DNA from: Tahibacter amnicola
GTDB taxonomy: Bacteria > Pseudomonadota > Gammaproteobacteria > Xanthomonadales > Rhodanobacteraceae
Length of the DNA: 64,000 nucleotides
Assembly (NCBI RefSeq): GCF_025398735.1
Contig: NZ_CP104694.1
Span: 5,793,465 to 5,857,464, forward strand
Direction of reading: 5' to 3'
Each line of letters starts with the position of its first letter. Position 1 is the stretch's first letter. Below the pieces are notes generated by a model that saw nothing but the letters and a program-made list of their open reading frames with translations, did not search any database and was not told the origin of the DNA. Shown piece after piece: positions 8,665 through 17,188 of the stretch. Position numbers and translations under genes: made by a program.

Positions 8665-10511
8665 AGGTCAGGCCCGATCACGAGGTGGATCTGGTACGCA
8701 CTGCGGTCCTCGCGGTCGCGCAGCGGCACGCCGATGTCCAGACGCACCATGCCCACGGGCGAGCGCCAGCGCACGCCGGCGCCGGCGCCGACTTTCAGGC
8801 GGTAGTCCGTACCGGAGAAGGCATCGCCCGCGTCGACGAATGCCGCGACACCCCATTTGCGGTGGAAATAGAACTCGTATTCCGCGCTGCCGGCCAGGAG
8901 ATGTTTGCCGCCGACCACGACCGGGTGCAGCTCCGGCGGCGCACCCGGAACCTGCGAGGTGACCTCCACGTTCTGCACCGGACCGATCGTCTGGTAGCCA
9001 TAGCCGCGCACGGAACGGTCGCCGCCGGCGAAGAAGCGCAGGTCAGGCGGAAGGTCGTTGAATTCGCCCACCCGCATGGTGCCGGCACTGCCGCGGACAA
9101 TCAGGCGGTTGCGCCAGTTGAAGGCGCGAATCCATTTCAGGTCGGCCCGCAACTGCAGGAAGCTGGTATCCGACAACGCCCCCTTCTGCGCGGCGCGCGC
9201 CAGCAGGTTGAGCGAGTAGCCGCGGCGCACGAAGAGCGGATCATCCGCACGCTTTCGCGTCAGCGCCAATTGCGGGTACAGCATGGTGGAGTTGCCGCGG
9301 ACCGCGAAATCGTCGTTCGTGCGGTCGCGGATCTCGAAATCGCCGGTCTGCAGATGCAGGCCCATCGTGCGCGTGAAGCCCATCCACTGGCGCGTTTCGT
9401 TCGCCACCACCGACGTGACGCGCGAGCGCGTGGCGTCTGACGCTTCGTCCTTGTAATTGATACCGAAGTTGAAGCTGCGGCTGTCCGGACCGGGCAACGG
9501 AATCTGGTACTGGGCCGACGCCGTCTTGAGGCGCTGGGCGACAATGGCTTCGGTCTTGAGCTTGTGACCACGCTGGTTCATCCAGCGCCGCTCCAACCCG
9601 CCGCGAACGCCAAAGCCGGTGTCCGTCCCGACGAACAGTCCGCCGGTGTAGATGCTGCGCTTGGCCGGGGCCAGTGCGATGACGATCGGCACCACACCCC
9701 CCTTGGCATGCTCGATGTCGGGGTTCACGTCGACGACGCTGAAATAGTCCGCATCCACCAGGCGCTGCTGCAAAGACAGCAGCGACTCCTGGGTGTAGTA
9801 GTCACCTTCGCTCCACGGCACGTAGCGCTGCAGGAAGTCGGTCGGAAACTGCCCACCTTCGAAGCGGACTGCGCCCATGCGGAAGCGTTCGCCGGGTTCC
9901 CAGGTCAGGGTGATGCGCGCCTTGCGCGTGGCCCGGGTGACCTCGGCGCGGTGCGCCGACAGCCGGGCATCCAGGTAACCGTTGGCGAACAGCGCCGCCT
10001 GGATGGCGGCCTTGCCACGCTCGTAGGCGTCATGATTCATGGGCTGGCCGACCTGCGGCGCAAAGGCGCGCACGGCACGGCGCACGGCTTGCATTTTCCC
10101 GGCCTCGCCCGGCACGGAAAGCGCGAGGTCCTCGACCACCACCGGTTCACCGGGCTTGACCGTGAAGAGCGCCTCCCAGCCACCGGGCACCTCCTTGAGG
10201 CTGCCATCGACGGTCGCGTCGTAGTACCCGTAAGGTTCCAGCGCCTCCGCCACCTGGGCGGGGACCGCCTCGTACAGGCGGCGGACCTGCGCCGCGCTGA
10301 CATCCCGGCCGACGTAGTGTTCGATCTCCATGGCCGCCAGCACGGCCAGTTTCAGGTCGCCGTCGACGCCACCCACGGTGGTGGTGACCTTGGCAGCGTG
10401 GACCGGCGTCACGATCAGTAGGCCCAGCCAGGCCACGGCCGACCATCGCGGGCCCCGCCGCGATACCGTCGGCGAGTGCGGCCTTGGCGGCCGTCGAGTG
10501 TTGCGGATCAT
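8661..10511 (-). CDS. tamA: Outer-membrane assembly protein TamA (Omp85 superfamily)
   Basis: 616 aa from the ATG at 10511; the longer open frame upstream runs through the divergent gene's promoter region. An N-terminal Arg-rich segment and hydrophobic stretch ('VAWLGLLIVTPVHA') form a signal peptide. Three POTRA-like repeats (about 30-280) precede a 16-stranded Omp85 barrel; the barrel carries the lid-lock type motif 'RFFAGGDRSVRGYGY' and ends 'YQIHLVIGPDL'. The neighbour tamB overlaps its stop codon. Confidence 0.94.
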   Translation of the reverse strand: MIRNTRRPPRPHSPTVSRRGPRWSAVAWLGLLIVTPVHAAKVTTTVGGVDGDLKLAVLAAMEIEHYVGRDVSAAQVRRLYEAVPAQVAEALEPYGYYDATVDGSLKEVPGGWEALFTVKPGEPVVVEDLALSVPGEAGKMQAVRRAVRAFAPQVGQPMNHDAYERGKAAIQAALFANGYLDARLSAHRAEVTRATRKARITLTWEPGERFRMGAVRFEGGQFPTDFLQRYVPWSEGDYYTQESLLSLQQRLVDADYFSVVDVNPDIEHAKGGVVPIVIALAPAKRSIYTGGLFVGTDTGFGVRGGLERRWMNQRGHKLKTEAIVAQRLKTASAQYQIPLPGPDSRSFNFGINYKDEASDATRSRVTSVVANETRQWMGFTRTMGLHLQTGDFEIRDRTNDDFAVRGNSTMLYPQLALTRKRADDPLFVRRGYSLNLLARAAQKGALSDTSFLQLRADLKWIRAFNWRNRLIVRGSAGTMRVGEFNDLPPDLRFFAGGDRSVRGYGYQTIGPVQNVEVTSQVPGAPPELHPVVVGGKHLLAGSAEYEFYFHRKWGVAAFVDAGDAFSGTDYRLKVGAGAGVRWRSPVGMVRLDIGVPLRDREDRSAYQIHLVIGPDL

Positions 10512-10643
10512 TCCATCAATCCTTGGGCGCGAAGGCGCGTTATAGCAGGGGCCGCGTGGTTTGGGCATCAAATAGCCGCCCCGGGCGATTGCGCCGGCCG
10601 CCGGCGCAGACAAGACTGTGCGCTGTTCGACGGATCCGCGCCC

Positions 10644-10982
10644 ATGTCCAGCTACCTCACCCCGATCCTGCTGCTGATCGCCTCCAACGTGTTCATGACC
10701 TTCGCCTGGTATGGGCACCTAAAGCACACCCACCGCCCCCTGCTGCTGGTGATCCTGGCGAGCTGGGGCATCGCCTTCTTCGAATACTGCCTGCAGGTAC
10801 CCGCCAATCGGCTGGGGGCTGCCGTCTACCACCCGGCCCAGTTGAAGGTGATCCAGGAAGTGATCACCCTGGTGGTGTTCGCTGTGTTCTCGGTCACCTA
10901 CCTCGATGTGCCGATCCGCTGGAATCATGCGGTGGCCTTCGCCCTGGTCGTCGTGGCGAGCTTCTTCGTCTTCATGGACTGA
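10644..10982 (+). CDS. DMT-family inner-membrane protein (DUF486)
   Basis: 112 aa from ATG 10644. Four hydrophobic segments cover nearly the whole chain. The pattern 'SNVFMTFAWYGHLK', 'WGIAFFEYCLQVPANRLG' and 'AQLKVIQEVITL' is characteristic of the DUF486 branch of the drug/metabolite transporter superfamily. The substrate is unknown. It is transcribed divergently from tamA, with 132 bp between the start codons. Function beyond membrane location cannot be assigned. Confidence 0.85.
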   Translation: MSSYLTPILLLIASNVFMTFAWYGHLKHTHRPLLLVILASWGIAFFEYCLQVPANRLGAAVYHPAQLKVIQEVITLVVFAVFSVTYLDVPIRWNHAVAFALVVVASFFVFMD

Positions 10983-11045
10983 ACGCGGTCACGGACCGGC
11001 GCGGCGGATCAGTCCATCCTGCCGTGCCGACCAGGAGTGAGTGCA

Positions 11046-12593
11046 ATGCGTGTCCGACGCCTGCTGTGGCTTGCCATCCTTTTTGCCAGCCTCGATGCAG
11101 CGGCGCAGAGCACCTTCGACTGCGCAGCGCCCGCGGCACCGTCGACCGCTGGCGCCGTGGTGCTGGGCAATGGCAGCTCCGGCAGCGTCAGCGGTGCGCA
11201 ACTCCAGGCGGCGCTCAACGCCGGCGGCGTGATCAGACTGAACATCGGCACCTCGACGCTGACCTTGACACAGGAGCTGTCGATCACCCGCGAGACCGTC
11301 CTTGACGCCGGCGGCGCTACGCTTTCCGGTGCAAACGCGGTGCGTGTGTTGCGCGTTTCCAATCCGGGCAATCTCACCTATACCTTCAGCCTGCTCAACG
11401 CGGTCGTGATCAATGGCAGCACGCCGACCGGTTCCGGCGCGGGCCTCTACAAAGCGACCGGAGGGCCATGGCAAGCCGTCACCATCCGCATCTTCCATTC
11501 GCGCTTTGCCGGCAACCAGGCCATCACCACGGCGCAGGACGACGGCGGCGGCGCCATCTACGTGGTCGGCGCCCAGGAGATCGCACTGGTCAACACGGTG
11601 CTGGAAAACAATCGCGGTGCGAATGGCGGCGGCCTCTACTCGCTGGGCTCCCGGCGCGTGAATCTCTTTGACAGCCGCCTGTCCGGCAACAGCGCCACCG
11701 GTACCGGCGGCAATCCCGGCAACGGGGGCAACGCCGGCGCCATCGGTGTGGATGGCGCCGACCGCTACGTCAACCTCTGCCGCGTCGCGCTGATCGACAA
11801 CACTGCCAACGCCTACGGCGCCGGCCTCTTTACCACGGTGTACGACACCACGAGTTTCACGCGGATCGAGAACTCGACCCTGCAGGGCAACAACAGCACC
11901 GGCAGCAGCAATGCGCACACCGGCGGCGCCTATATCCAGGGCGGGCCAGTTGCGATCCGCGGCAGCACCTTCCGCGCCAACCAGGCGGCCGGCTACGGCG
12001 GTTTGTCGCTGTTTGACCACCAGACCGGCAACGGACTGGTCCGCACCTCGGGCGACATCACCAACTGCACCTTCCAGGGAAACATCGCGCGCACCGGCCT
12101 GGGCGGCGCGATGAACATCACGGCTACTGGCAATCTGCTGCTGCAGAACCTGACCATCGCCAACAACCGCGCCCTGTGCGACGTGTGTTTCGCCGGCGGC
12201 ATCTCTAACGCGGCGGGTCTGCCGATCACCCTGCGAAACTCCGTATTCCTGGATAACACCGGCGGCAATGCCTTCAATCCCTGGGCCCTGCTCAATCCGG
12301 TCAGCGGCAGCAACAACCTGCAGTGGCCGCAGGTGCGGCCCAATTCCTTCGGCCAGACGGAGAATCCGGTCACGCCGGGCGCGATCTTCGCCGACGCGCT
12401 GTTGTCGCCACCGGCAATGAACGGCGGCCTGACCGAGACGATGGCGCTGCCTGCCGCCTCGCCCGCCATCAATGCGGGAACGGCAACGGGCGCACCCGCG
12501 ACGGATCAGCGCGGGGTCGGTCGCGTCGGGGCCGTCGATGCGGGCGCTTACGAGTTCCAGGGGGACATCATCTTCCGCAACGGCTTCCAGTAG
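11046..12593 (+). CDS. Secreted right-handed beta-helix protein with a C-terminal F-R-N-G-F-Q tail
   Basis: 515 aa from ATG 11046; CAGGAG at 11032-11036 is nine bases upstream, while the GTG at 11037 sits directly on it. A signal peptide (about 1-20, 'LLWLAILFASLDAAAQ') leads into Gly/Asn-rich repeats of the parallel beta-helix type ('GGGLYSLGSRRVNLFDSRLS', 'NTANAYGAGLFTTV'), resembling polymorphic outer-membrane or adhesin-like surface proteins. It ends in 'IFRNGFQ', a tail shared in form with two other secreted proteins of this window. Enzymatic activity is not evident. Confidence 0.82.
   Translation: MRVRRLLWLAILFASLDAAAQSTFDCAAPAAPSTAGAVVLGNGSSGSVSGAQLQAALNAGGVIRLNIGTSTLTLTQELSITRETVLDAGGATLSGANAVRVLRVSNPGNLTYTFSLLNAVVINGSTPTGSGAGLYKATGGPWQAVTIRIFHSRFAGNQAITTAQDDGGGAIYVVGAQEIALVNTVLENNRGANGGGLYSLGSRRVNLFDSRLSGNSATGTGGNPGNGGNAGAIGVDGADRYVNLCRVALIDNTANAYGAGLFTTVYDTTSFTRIENSTLQGNNSTGSSNAHTGGAYIQGGPVAIRGSTFRANQAAGYGGLSLFDHQTGNGLVRTSGDITNCTFQGNIARTGLGGAMNITATGNLLLQNLTIANNRALCDVCFAGGISNAAGLPITLRNSVFLDNTGGNAFNPWALLNPVSGSNNLQWPQVRPNSFGQTENPVTPGAIFADALLSPPAMNGGLTETMALPAASPAINAGTATGAPATDQRGVGRVGAVDAGAYEFQGDIIFRNGFQ
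12570..12593 (+). other. C-terminal tail I-F-R-N-G-F-Q
   Basis: The last seven codons of the beta-helix protein encode IFRNGFQ before the stop. Compare LFGDGFE (28179-28202) and VFRDGFE (57606-57629, minus strand), also at extreme C-termini of exported proteins. It could be a short sorting or secretion tag; that is inference. Confidence 0.5.
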
Positions 12594-12838
12594 CTGGCCG
12601 CAGGGGACTACAGGGTTTCCGGAGCCGGAAAAGAAAACGCCGCCGCAGGTTCAGGGGTGGCCGGCGGCGGCGCGATGAGACAATTGCTTGCCTCGATGAA
12701 AGATACACGTAACGGGAACCGCAAAGGGATCAGCCAGTGCGAAAATATTTTGCGCCGAATGGAAAATCGGGCATCTGGTCACAAATTGCGCGTCCGGCAT
12801 TTCCCTTTTCATCCACTGCCGAGTTCGCTCGCAGCCAT

Positions 12839-12868
12839 CTCGCCGGGCGCCGTATGGCGCCCGGCGAG
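12839..12868. terminator. Perfect 13-bp GC hairpin between convergent genes, no U tract
   Basis: CTCGCCGGGCGCC (12839-12851) pairs perfectly with GGCGCCCGGCGAG (12856-12868) around a GTAT loop, 12 bp after the peptidase stop codon. Neither strand has a following T run. Similar U-less hairpins sit at 32127, 33640, 41009 and 44347. The rest of the 286-bp gap (12594-12879) shows nothing recognisable. Confidence 0.55.
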
Positions 12869-12879
12869 GGGTAGTGCAC

Positions 12880-15711
12880 TTACGGCGTCGAGATCTGCAC
12901 GTAGAACGACGCGGCGTCGTTGTAGGTCTTGTTGAAGACCGCCAGACCCAGATAGTCCGAGGTCGCACCGTCATAGGTGTAGGAGATCTGCTCCGATCCG
13001 CCCGCGCCCGTCGCGTCCGCCGACTTCACCGCCTGGCTGCGCCGCTGGGCCAGGCTGGCCGAATCGGCGGCGTTTGAACGATACAGCGCCACACCGAAGT
13101 CCGCAGCCTCGTTGCCGGCGGCCGGGATGATCTTGATCGTGCGGGTGCTGTTGGCGGCGAACTGGATGTCGAACACCTCCAGTGCGCGGATCGAATTGAG
13201 CGAGTACGGGCCGTAGGTGCCGTTGCCCAGCGCCGAGAACGTGACGCCCGGATGCGACGCGCCCAGCTGCACCGAACCGCTGCCGCTGAAGCGGGTCATG
13301 CGGTAATGCTCCGTCTCGCCGGCCGGCCAGTGATTGCCGTCCACGACGATGAAGTCGACCCCCGTGCCGCCGTAGGACGATGCCGCGATCTGCTGGCGGC
13401 CATTAGGATCGGCAAACCACGAGCTGGAGTACAGGCGCAGGTCGTAGTCGCCCGAGTTCGGGCGGATCGCCACGCCACGCCAGTTCGTGGAGACACCCAT
13501 CTCGGCCGGATGCAAATCGAAGTGATCGCCCAGCGGCGTCGGCGTGGAGCGCGTGTACCAGGAGCCGTCCGTGATGCGGTTGACGCCGCTCCACCAGGCC
13601 GCCGCCATGTGCGTCGACACGCCCTCCCATTCACCGAACAGCGTGCCCTTGACGACGTAGATGTCCGTCTCCGGCGCGGTGAATTCCACAATCTCGAACG
13701 GGTTCGGCGTACTCGTCGAACTGGCGACCAGGGTGGTGCCGTCGCCGCGATAGGCGCGAAGGTCGAGGTCTCCCGGCAGCGAATCGGCAATGAAGGGCAG
13801 CAAGGGGCTCGACTGCCAGTGCATCACGAAGCGCACGCGCTCGCCCTTCTTGGCCAGGACGTACCAGGTACGCGGGAAGCTGTCGCCGTTGACGGTTTCG
13901 TGCGACCAATGGCCGCGTTCGACAATCGCCGCCGATGCAGTACCGGTGATGCCACCCGCACCATCCACGCCCGACAGGCGCGAACTGCCTTCGATGTTGT
14001 GCAGCGCGCCGGCCATCAGGATCGCCTTGAGCGCAGCGGGCTTGTCGTCCAGGTCCGGATCCGCCTCAATCAGTGCCGCAGCCAGGCCGCTGACCATGGG
14101 GGCGGCGAAACTCGTGCCGCTGCCGATGCCGCCAACCGCGCTCGCCGCATCGCTGCTGACCAGTGTGCTGGTGATGGTTGTGCCGACTGCGGCCACTTCG
14201 GGCTTCTCGTGATTGCCGGTCGCACCGTCGCCCCGTGGATTACCGAAACTGGAGCAGTTGCTCATCATGTCGCTGGTCCAGGTCAGGTTGTTGTTGTCGT
14301 CGTAGTTGCCGACGGTCAACGTGTTGTAGCCCTTGCCCGGCGAGGTGACGAAGTCGCTGGTGAATCCATTGTTGCTGCAGCCGTTGCCCACATTGCCGGC
14401 GGATTTGACGGCCAGGTCATTGAGGAAGCGCGAGATGTAGTCCAGGCGCCGGTCGCCGGAATTGAACGACTGGGTGGAATCATCGTCGGCGAAAAAGCTG
14501 TGGTTGAGCACGCGGGCGTTGTCCGAACCCCAGTCGAGGCGATCCGGATAGTCGCCATTGGCGCTCACGATGGCAGCGTCCGGCGCGATACCGCGGTGCG
14601 TGCCATGGCGCGAGGCGATGATGCCGGCGACGCCCGTCGCGTGGCCGCTGGCGGTCTCATCGTCATCCTGCGTCTGCGCGACGGTCAGGAAGGGGTTGTC
14701 ATCGAACACGCGGCCGCCTTCGGTGACCGACACGGTCACACCATTGCCGGTGTAGCCGACATCAGCAATGGGCGTGATGTTCTGACTGGGGCGCGCGTTG
14801 CCCAGGTCGTCGCCGAAGCGCGTGGGCATGACGTCGATGGAATCAATTTCGGTCCAGCGCGACAAGCGCGCCAGGGCTGCCGCGTCAACTTCCACGACGA
14901 CGGACGGCACCAGGTCGCTTGCGTGCTTGATCGTGAGCTTCTCGGCGCGCAGGCGGGCCAGCAGGCGTTCACGGGTCGGTGCGAGCAAGGCACGCAAGGT
15001 GGCGCGGTGATCGCGGTCAGCCTGGGCAGCGGCGGCCAGCGCCGTACGGCTGTAATCCTGTTGCGCTGCGTCGATGGCGAACTCGGCGACACTGCCCTTC
15101 TCTTTTTCCACAACCAGGTTGGCCGATGCCTTGCCGGTCATCAGGTCCGATGGCACGGTCGCCAGCGCAACCGCTTCGACCTTGCCACGACTGGCGGCCA
15201 CCGCGGTGCGCACTTTCTCGCTCTCGCGCAGTTCCGAAAGACTGGCCAGCTGCTTCTCGCTGGGCGAGGTGGCCTGCGCAAGGACCGCCCATTCCTTCGG
15301 TACGTCGGCCAGGTACCACACATCCACCGCGATGCGTTCGCCCTTCTTCAGACTGGCGGCGCGCTTGACGGTGTTGGGGGTCTGCGCGCCATGCACCGAA
15401 CGCCAGAACTGCGCCGCTTCGCGCTTGGCCTGGCGCGCATCAACCGGCATGCCGTTGCGGAACGCGGCGTAGACGGTGCTGCCGTCGCGCCGGTTCACGC
15501 CCTTTATTTCCTGCAGCTGGCTGCCGTCGAGAAGCCGCGCCTCGTTGGATTCGGCGTCGACGATATCGCTGGCGTCGATACCTGTCCGCTGCGCCAGGAT
15601 ACCGGCCGGGCCACCGGCGGCGACAGCCATCGAGGATGCTACGCAAAGCGTCGCAGACAGGGCGGCGCAGAGCGGGTTGATACGAAGGAACTTCTTGCCA
15701 CGTGTATTCAT
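12880..15711 (-). CDS. Secreted S8-family (subtilisin-like) serine peptidase with Glu at the Asp position
   Basis: 943 aa from ATG 15711, preceded by AGGGAG. Signal peptide about 1-32 ('LCVASSMAVAAGG'), a long pro-region (about 33-310), the S8 catalytic domain (about 315-590), then beta-rich C-terminal domains including a PPC-like region. His357 ('ASGHATGVAGIIAS') and Ser534 ('GSGTSFAAPMVSG') are in place, and the oxyanion Asn is in 'VKSAGNVGN'. Where the family usually has Asp in D-[ST]-G, this protein reads 'VSVTEGGRV', with Glu331. It is probably exported through the Sec and type II systems. The gene is monocistronic. Confidence 0.87.
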   Translation of the reverse strand: MNTRGKKFLRINPLCAALSATLCVASSMAVAAGGPAGILAQRTGIDASDIVDAESNEARLLDGSQLQEIKGVNRRDGSTVYAAFRNGMPVDARQAKREAAQFWRSVHGAQTPNTVKRAASLKKGERIAVDVWYLADVPKEWAVLAQATSPSEKQLASLSELRESEKVRTAVAASRGKVEAVALATVPSDLMTGKASANLVVEKEKGSVAEFAIDAAQQDYSRTALAAAAQADRDHRATLRALLAPTRERLLARLRAEKLTIKHASDLVPSVVVEVDAAALARLSRWTEIDSIDVMPTRFGDDLGNARPSQNITPIADVGYTGNGVTVSVTEGGRVFDDNPFLTVAQTQDDDETASGHATGVAGIIASRHGTHRGIAPDAAIVSANGDYPDRLDWGSDNARVLNHSFFADDDSTQSFNSGDRRLDYISRFLNDLAVKSAGNVGNGCSNNGFTSDFVTSPGKGYNTLTVGNYDDNNNLTWTSDMMSNCSSFGNPRGDGATGNHEKPEVAAVGTTITSTLVSSDAASAVGGIGSGTSFAAPMVSGLAAALIEADPDLDDKPAALKAILMAGALHNIEGSSRLSGVDGAGGITGTASAAIVERGHWSHETVNGDSFPRTWYVLAKKGERVRFVMHWQSSPLLPFIADSLPGDLDLRAYRGDGTTLVASSTSTPNPFEIVEFTAPETDIYVVKGTLFGEWEGVSTHMAAAWWSGVNRITDGSWYTRSTPTPLGDHFDLHPAEMGVSTNWRGVAIRPNSGDYDLRLYSSSWFADPNGRQQIAASSYGGTGVDFIVVDGNHWPAGETEHYRMTRFSGSGSVQLGASHPGVTFSALGNGTYGPYSLNSIRALEVFDIQFAANSTRTIKIIPAAGNEAADFGVALYRSNAADSASLAQRRSQAVKSADATGAGGSEQISYTYDGATSDYLGLAVFNKTYNDAASFYVQISTP

Positions 15712-16048
15712 GTCAGTCTCCCTTACGCTGCAGAAGGAAGGTGCAGCGCCTCGGACATGGAGAACGCCGCAGTTTCGACAAAGCGAACACACTTTCGGAT
15801 AGCGCGGGGTTTCATGAAATGGCGCACAGACCAACTGCGCAGGCGCTCGCGGAAATCCCGCGACCGGGCTGCAAGGGCCAAGTCCGCACGCCCCGGGGCC
15901 ACACCCGGATGCATCACGGCGGTGAGCGAAGAAGGCAGGAACGACGGGGAAGGGGCAAGCCGAACACGAGGCGGCCCACGCCCTTCCGGCGCAGGGCCGG
16001 TCAACCGCCCGCTATCGAATCAGCAGCTGGCTACGGGCCGCGGAAGAC
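15712..16048. other. Gene-free 337-bp stretch upstream of the S8 peptidase gene
   Basis: This stretch separates the peptidase start (minus strand) from the end of the DUF962 gene (minus strand). It contains the AGGGAG ribosome binding site of the peptidase (15717-15722) and a TTTCATGAAA palindrome at about 15815-15824. I see no convincing promoter boxes, RNA gene or conserved ORF. Confidence 0.4.
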
Positions 16049-16354
16049 TCAGAAGCGAATGCGCCCGGTCAGCATGTCGCGCAACATGACCCAGTCGCCG
16101 ATGAAACTGTAGAACGGATGCTTGAAGGTGGCCGGCCGGTTCTTCTCGAAAAAGAAGTGTCCGACCCAGGCGAAGGCGTAGCCGCTGAGCAACGCCCCCA
16201 GCAGCCACCAGCCCACGCCGGTGAACAGTGCCGTTGTGATGAAGCCCAGGGCGACGAAACTGCCGACGTAGTGCAGCCGGCGGCAGGTCGGGTTGGCATG
16301 CTCGCCGAGGTAATACGGGTAGAACTCGCGAAAACTGGCGAATGCCTTGGGCAT
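16049..16354 (-). CDS. DUF962 (Mpo1-like) membrane protein
   Basis: 101 aa from ATG 16354, with GGAG about seven bases upstream. The conserved bacterial DUF962 pattern is complete: 'FREFYPYYLGEHANPTCRR', two membrane segments in the middle, 'GYAFAWVGHFFFEKNRPATF' and 'YSFIGDWVM'. Yeast Mpo1, in the same family, is a 2-hydroxy fatty acid dioxygenase of the ER; the conserved His residues (in HANPT, LHYVG, GHFF and FKHP) would be metal ligands. The bacterial role is not established. Confidence 0.85.
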   Translation of the reverse strand: MPKAFASFREFYPYYLGEHANPTCRRLHYVGSFVALGFITTALFTGVGWWLLGALLSGYAFAWVGHFFFEKNRPATFKHPFYSFIGDWVMLRDMLTGRIRF

Positions 16355-16473
16355 GATGCACTCCGCGAATAGTCGGCAACGGCCCGGGAAATGTACCACC
16401 GCGCCGGCACGGACAAGTCAACCAGCGCTCCGCCGGGCCGTTCTTACGGGCAATACCAGCCGCGGAGTCCGCC

Positions 16474-16926
16474 ATGAAAAACCAGCCCTTGTTCCTGCTG
16501 TTCGCTGCCACGCTGGGCGTTGCCGTCGCCGGCGCCCTGGTCGTCGACCGCCCGGCCACGGCCGCCGCCACCGTGCCGGTGGAAGCCGCCGCCGCTGACA
16601 GCCCGTCCGCCGGACGCGACCTGCGCCGAGGCGATCGGCCAGGCCGTTTCGCCGAGCGGGCTCGCAGCCGCGGCCGGCACTTGGCCGAACCCGTGCGGGC
16701 CGTGGTGCGCGATCTGCGCACCCTGGAGCATCTGTATCTCCTCGACGGCCGCGCCAAGGAGATACCGGATCTCTACCGCGACCTGCTCAAGCGCACTGAG
16801 CACCCGATGCTGCGCCAGTTCGCCTATCGTCGCCTGACCCGGCTGGAACTGCGCCCGACCAATACCGACGGCGCCATCGCCCTGGCCCGCCAGAGCCTGG
16901 AGGAGGATCTCAAGCGCATTCAGTGA
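16474..16926 (+). CDS. Small exported hypothetical protein, probably carrying two compensating frameshifts
   Basis: 150 aa as read, from an ATG with GGAG-like context ('cggagtccgcc'). The first 20 residues form a signal peptide or anchor ('FLLFAATLGVAVAGALVV'). The last third ('RTLEHLYLLDGRAKEIPDLY') is helical and coding-like. The central part, about residues 46-72, is Arg-rich with lower third-position GC; the +1 frame over 16600-16690 has much higher GC3 and reads 'DATCAEAIGQAVSPSGLAA'. That suggests one indel on each side. No family is recognised. Confidence 0.5.
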   Translation: MKNQPLFLLFAATLGVAVAGALVVDRPATAAATVPVEAAAADSPSAGRDLRRGDRPGRFAERARSRGRHLAEPVRAVVRDLRTLEHLYLLDGRAKEIPDLYRDLLKRTEHPMLRQFAYRRLTRLELRPTNTDGAIALARQSLEEDLKRIQ

Positions 16927-17059
16927 TCTCCGGGCGCAGCGAAAACCGGCGGCTGTCAGCTGGCACGATTGGCCATTCAGGCACGATTTACTCCCGGCGA
17001 CGAAATCGCCATCAGTCGCACCGCCGCGTAATCTTTCGGCACTGCAACCGTTCGGGGTT

Positions 17060-17180
17060 CTGCTGCATCCTTGTTCCCGGACGCGGATCTCCTACCGCGT
17101 CCCACCCCACGGAGTCGCCGCCCCCATCGGCACTCCGTACCCCAAGCGGGCACCAAACCCCTGGTGCCCGCTTTCTTTTC
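17060..17180 (+). ncRNA. sX13-like small RNA (three hairpins, four C-rich single-stranded motifs)
   Basis: Three successive perfect or near-perfect hairpins: GGACGCGG/CCGCGTCC (17079-17086 with 17095-17102), ACGGAGT+GCCG with CGGC+ACTCCGT (17109-17138, one bulged C), and AGCGGGCACCA/TGGTGCCCGCT (17145-17172) followed by TTCTTTTC. C-rich unpaired motifs are CCACCCC between hairpins 1 and 2, CCCCC in loop 2, ACCCCA between 2 and 3, and AACCCC in loop 3. This is the architecture described for sX13 of Xanthomonas, whose C-rich loops bind G-rich ribosome binding sites. TAATCT near 17031 is a possible -10. The 5' end is approximate. Confidence 0.68.
17145..17180 (+). terminator. Strong intrinsic terminator of the sX13-like RNA
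   Basis: An 11-bp perfect stem, AGCGGGCACCA with TGGTGCCCGCT, loop of six bases (AACCCC), then TTCTTTTC. The T run is on the plus strand only, so it ends a plus-strand transcript. The nearest plus-strand CDS ends more than 200 bp upstream, which supports a separate RNA gene. Confidence 0.85.
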
Positions 17181-17188
17181 CGGGCGCG

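Noticed and set aside
6787-8805. A 672-codon open frame on the plus strand
   Set aside because: Antisense to tamB and the end of tamA; composition typical of a GC-driven shadow.
12657-12935. Small plus-strand ORF of 92 codons after the beta-helix gene
   Set aside because: It runs through the U-less hairpin into the end of the peptidase gene on the other strand and has no family resemblance or clear ribosome binding site.
13252-16089. A 945-codon open frame on the plus strand
   Set aside because: Antisense to the S8 peptidase gene, with His/Arg/Gly-rich low-complexity composition and no ribosome binding site.
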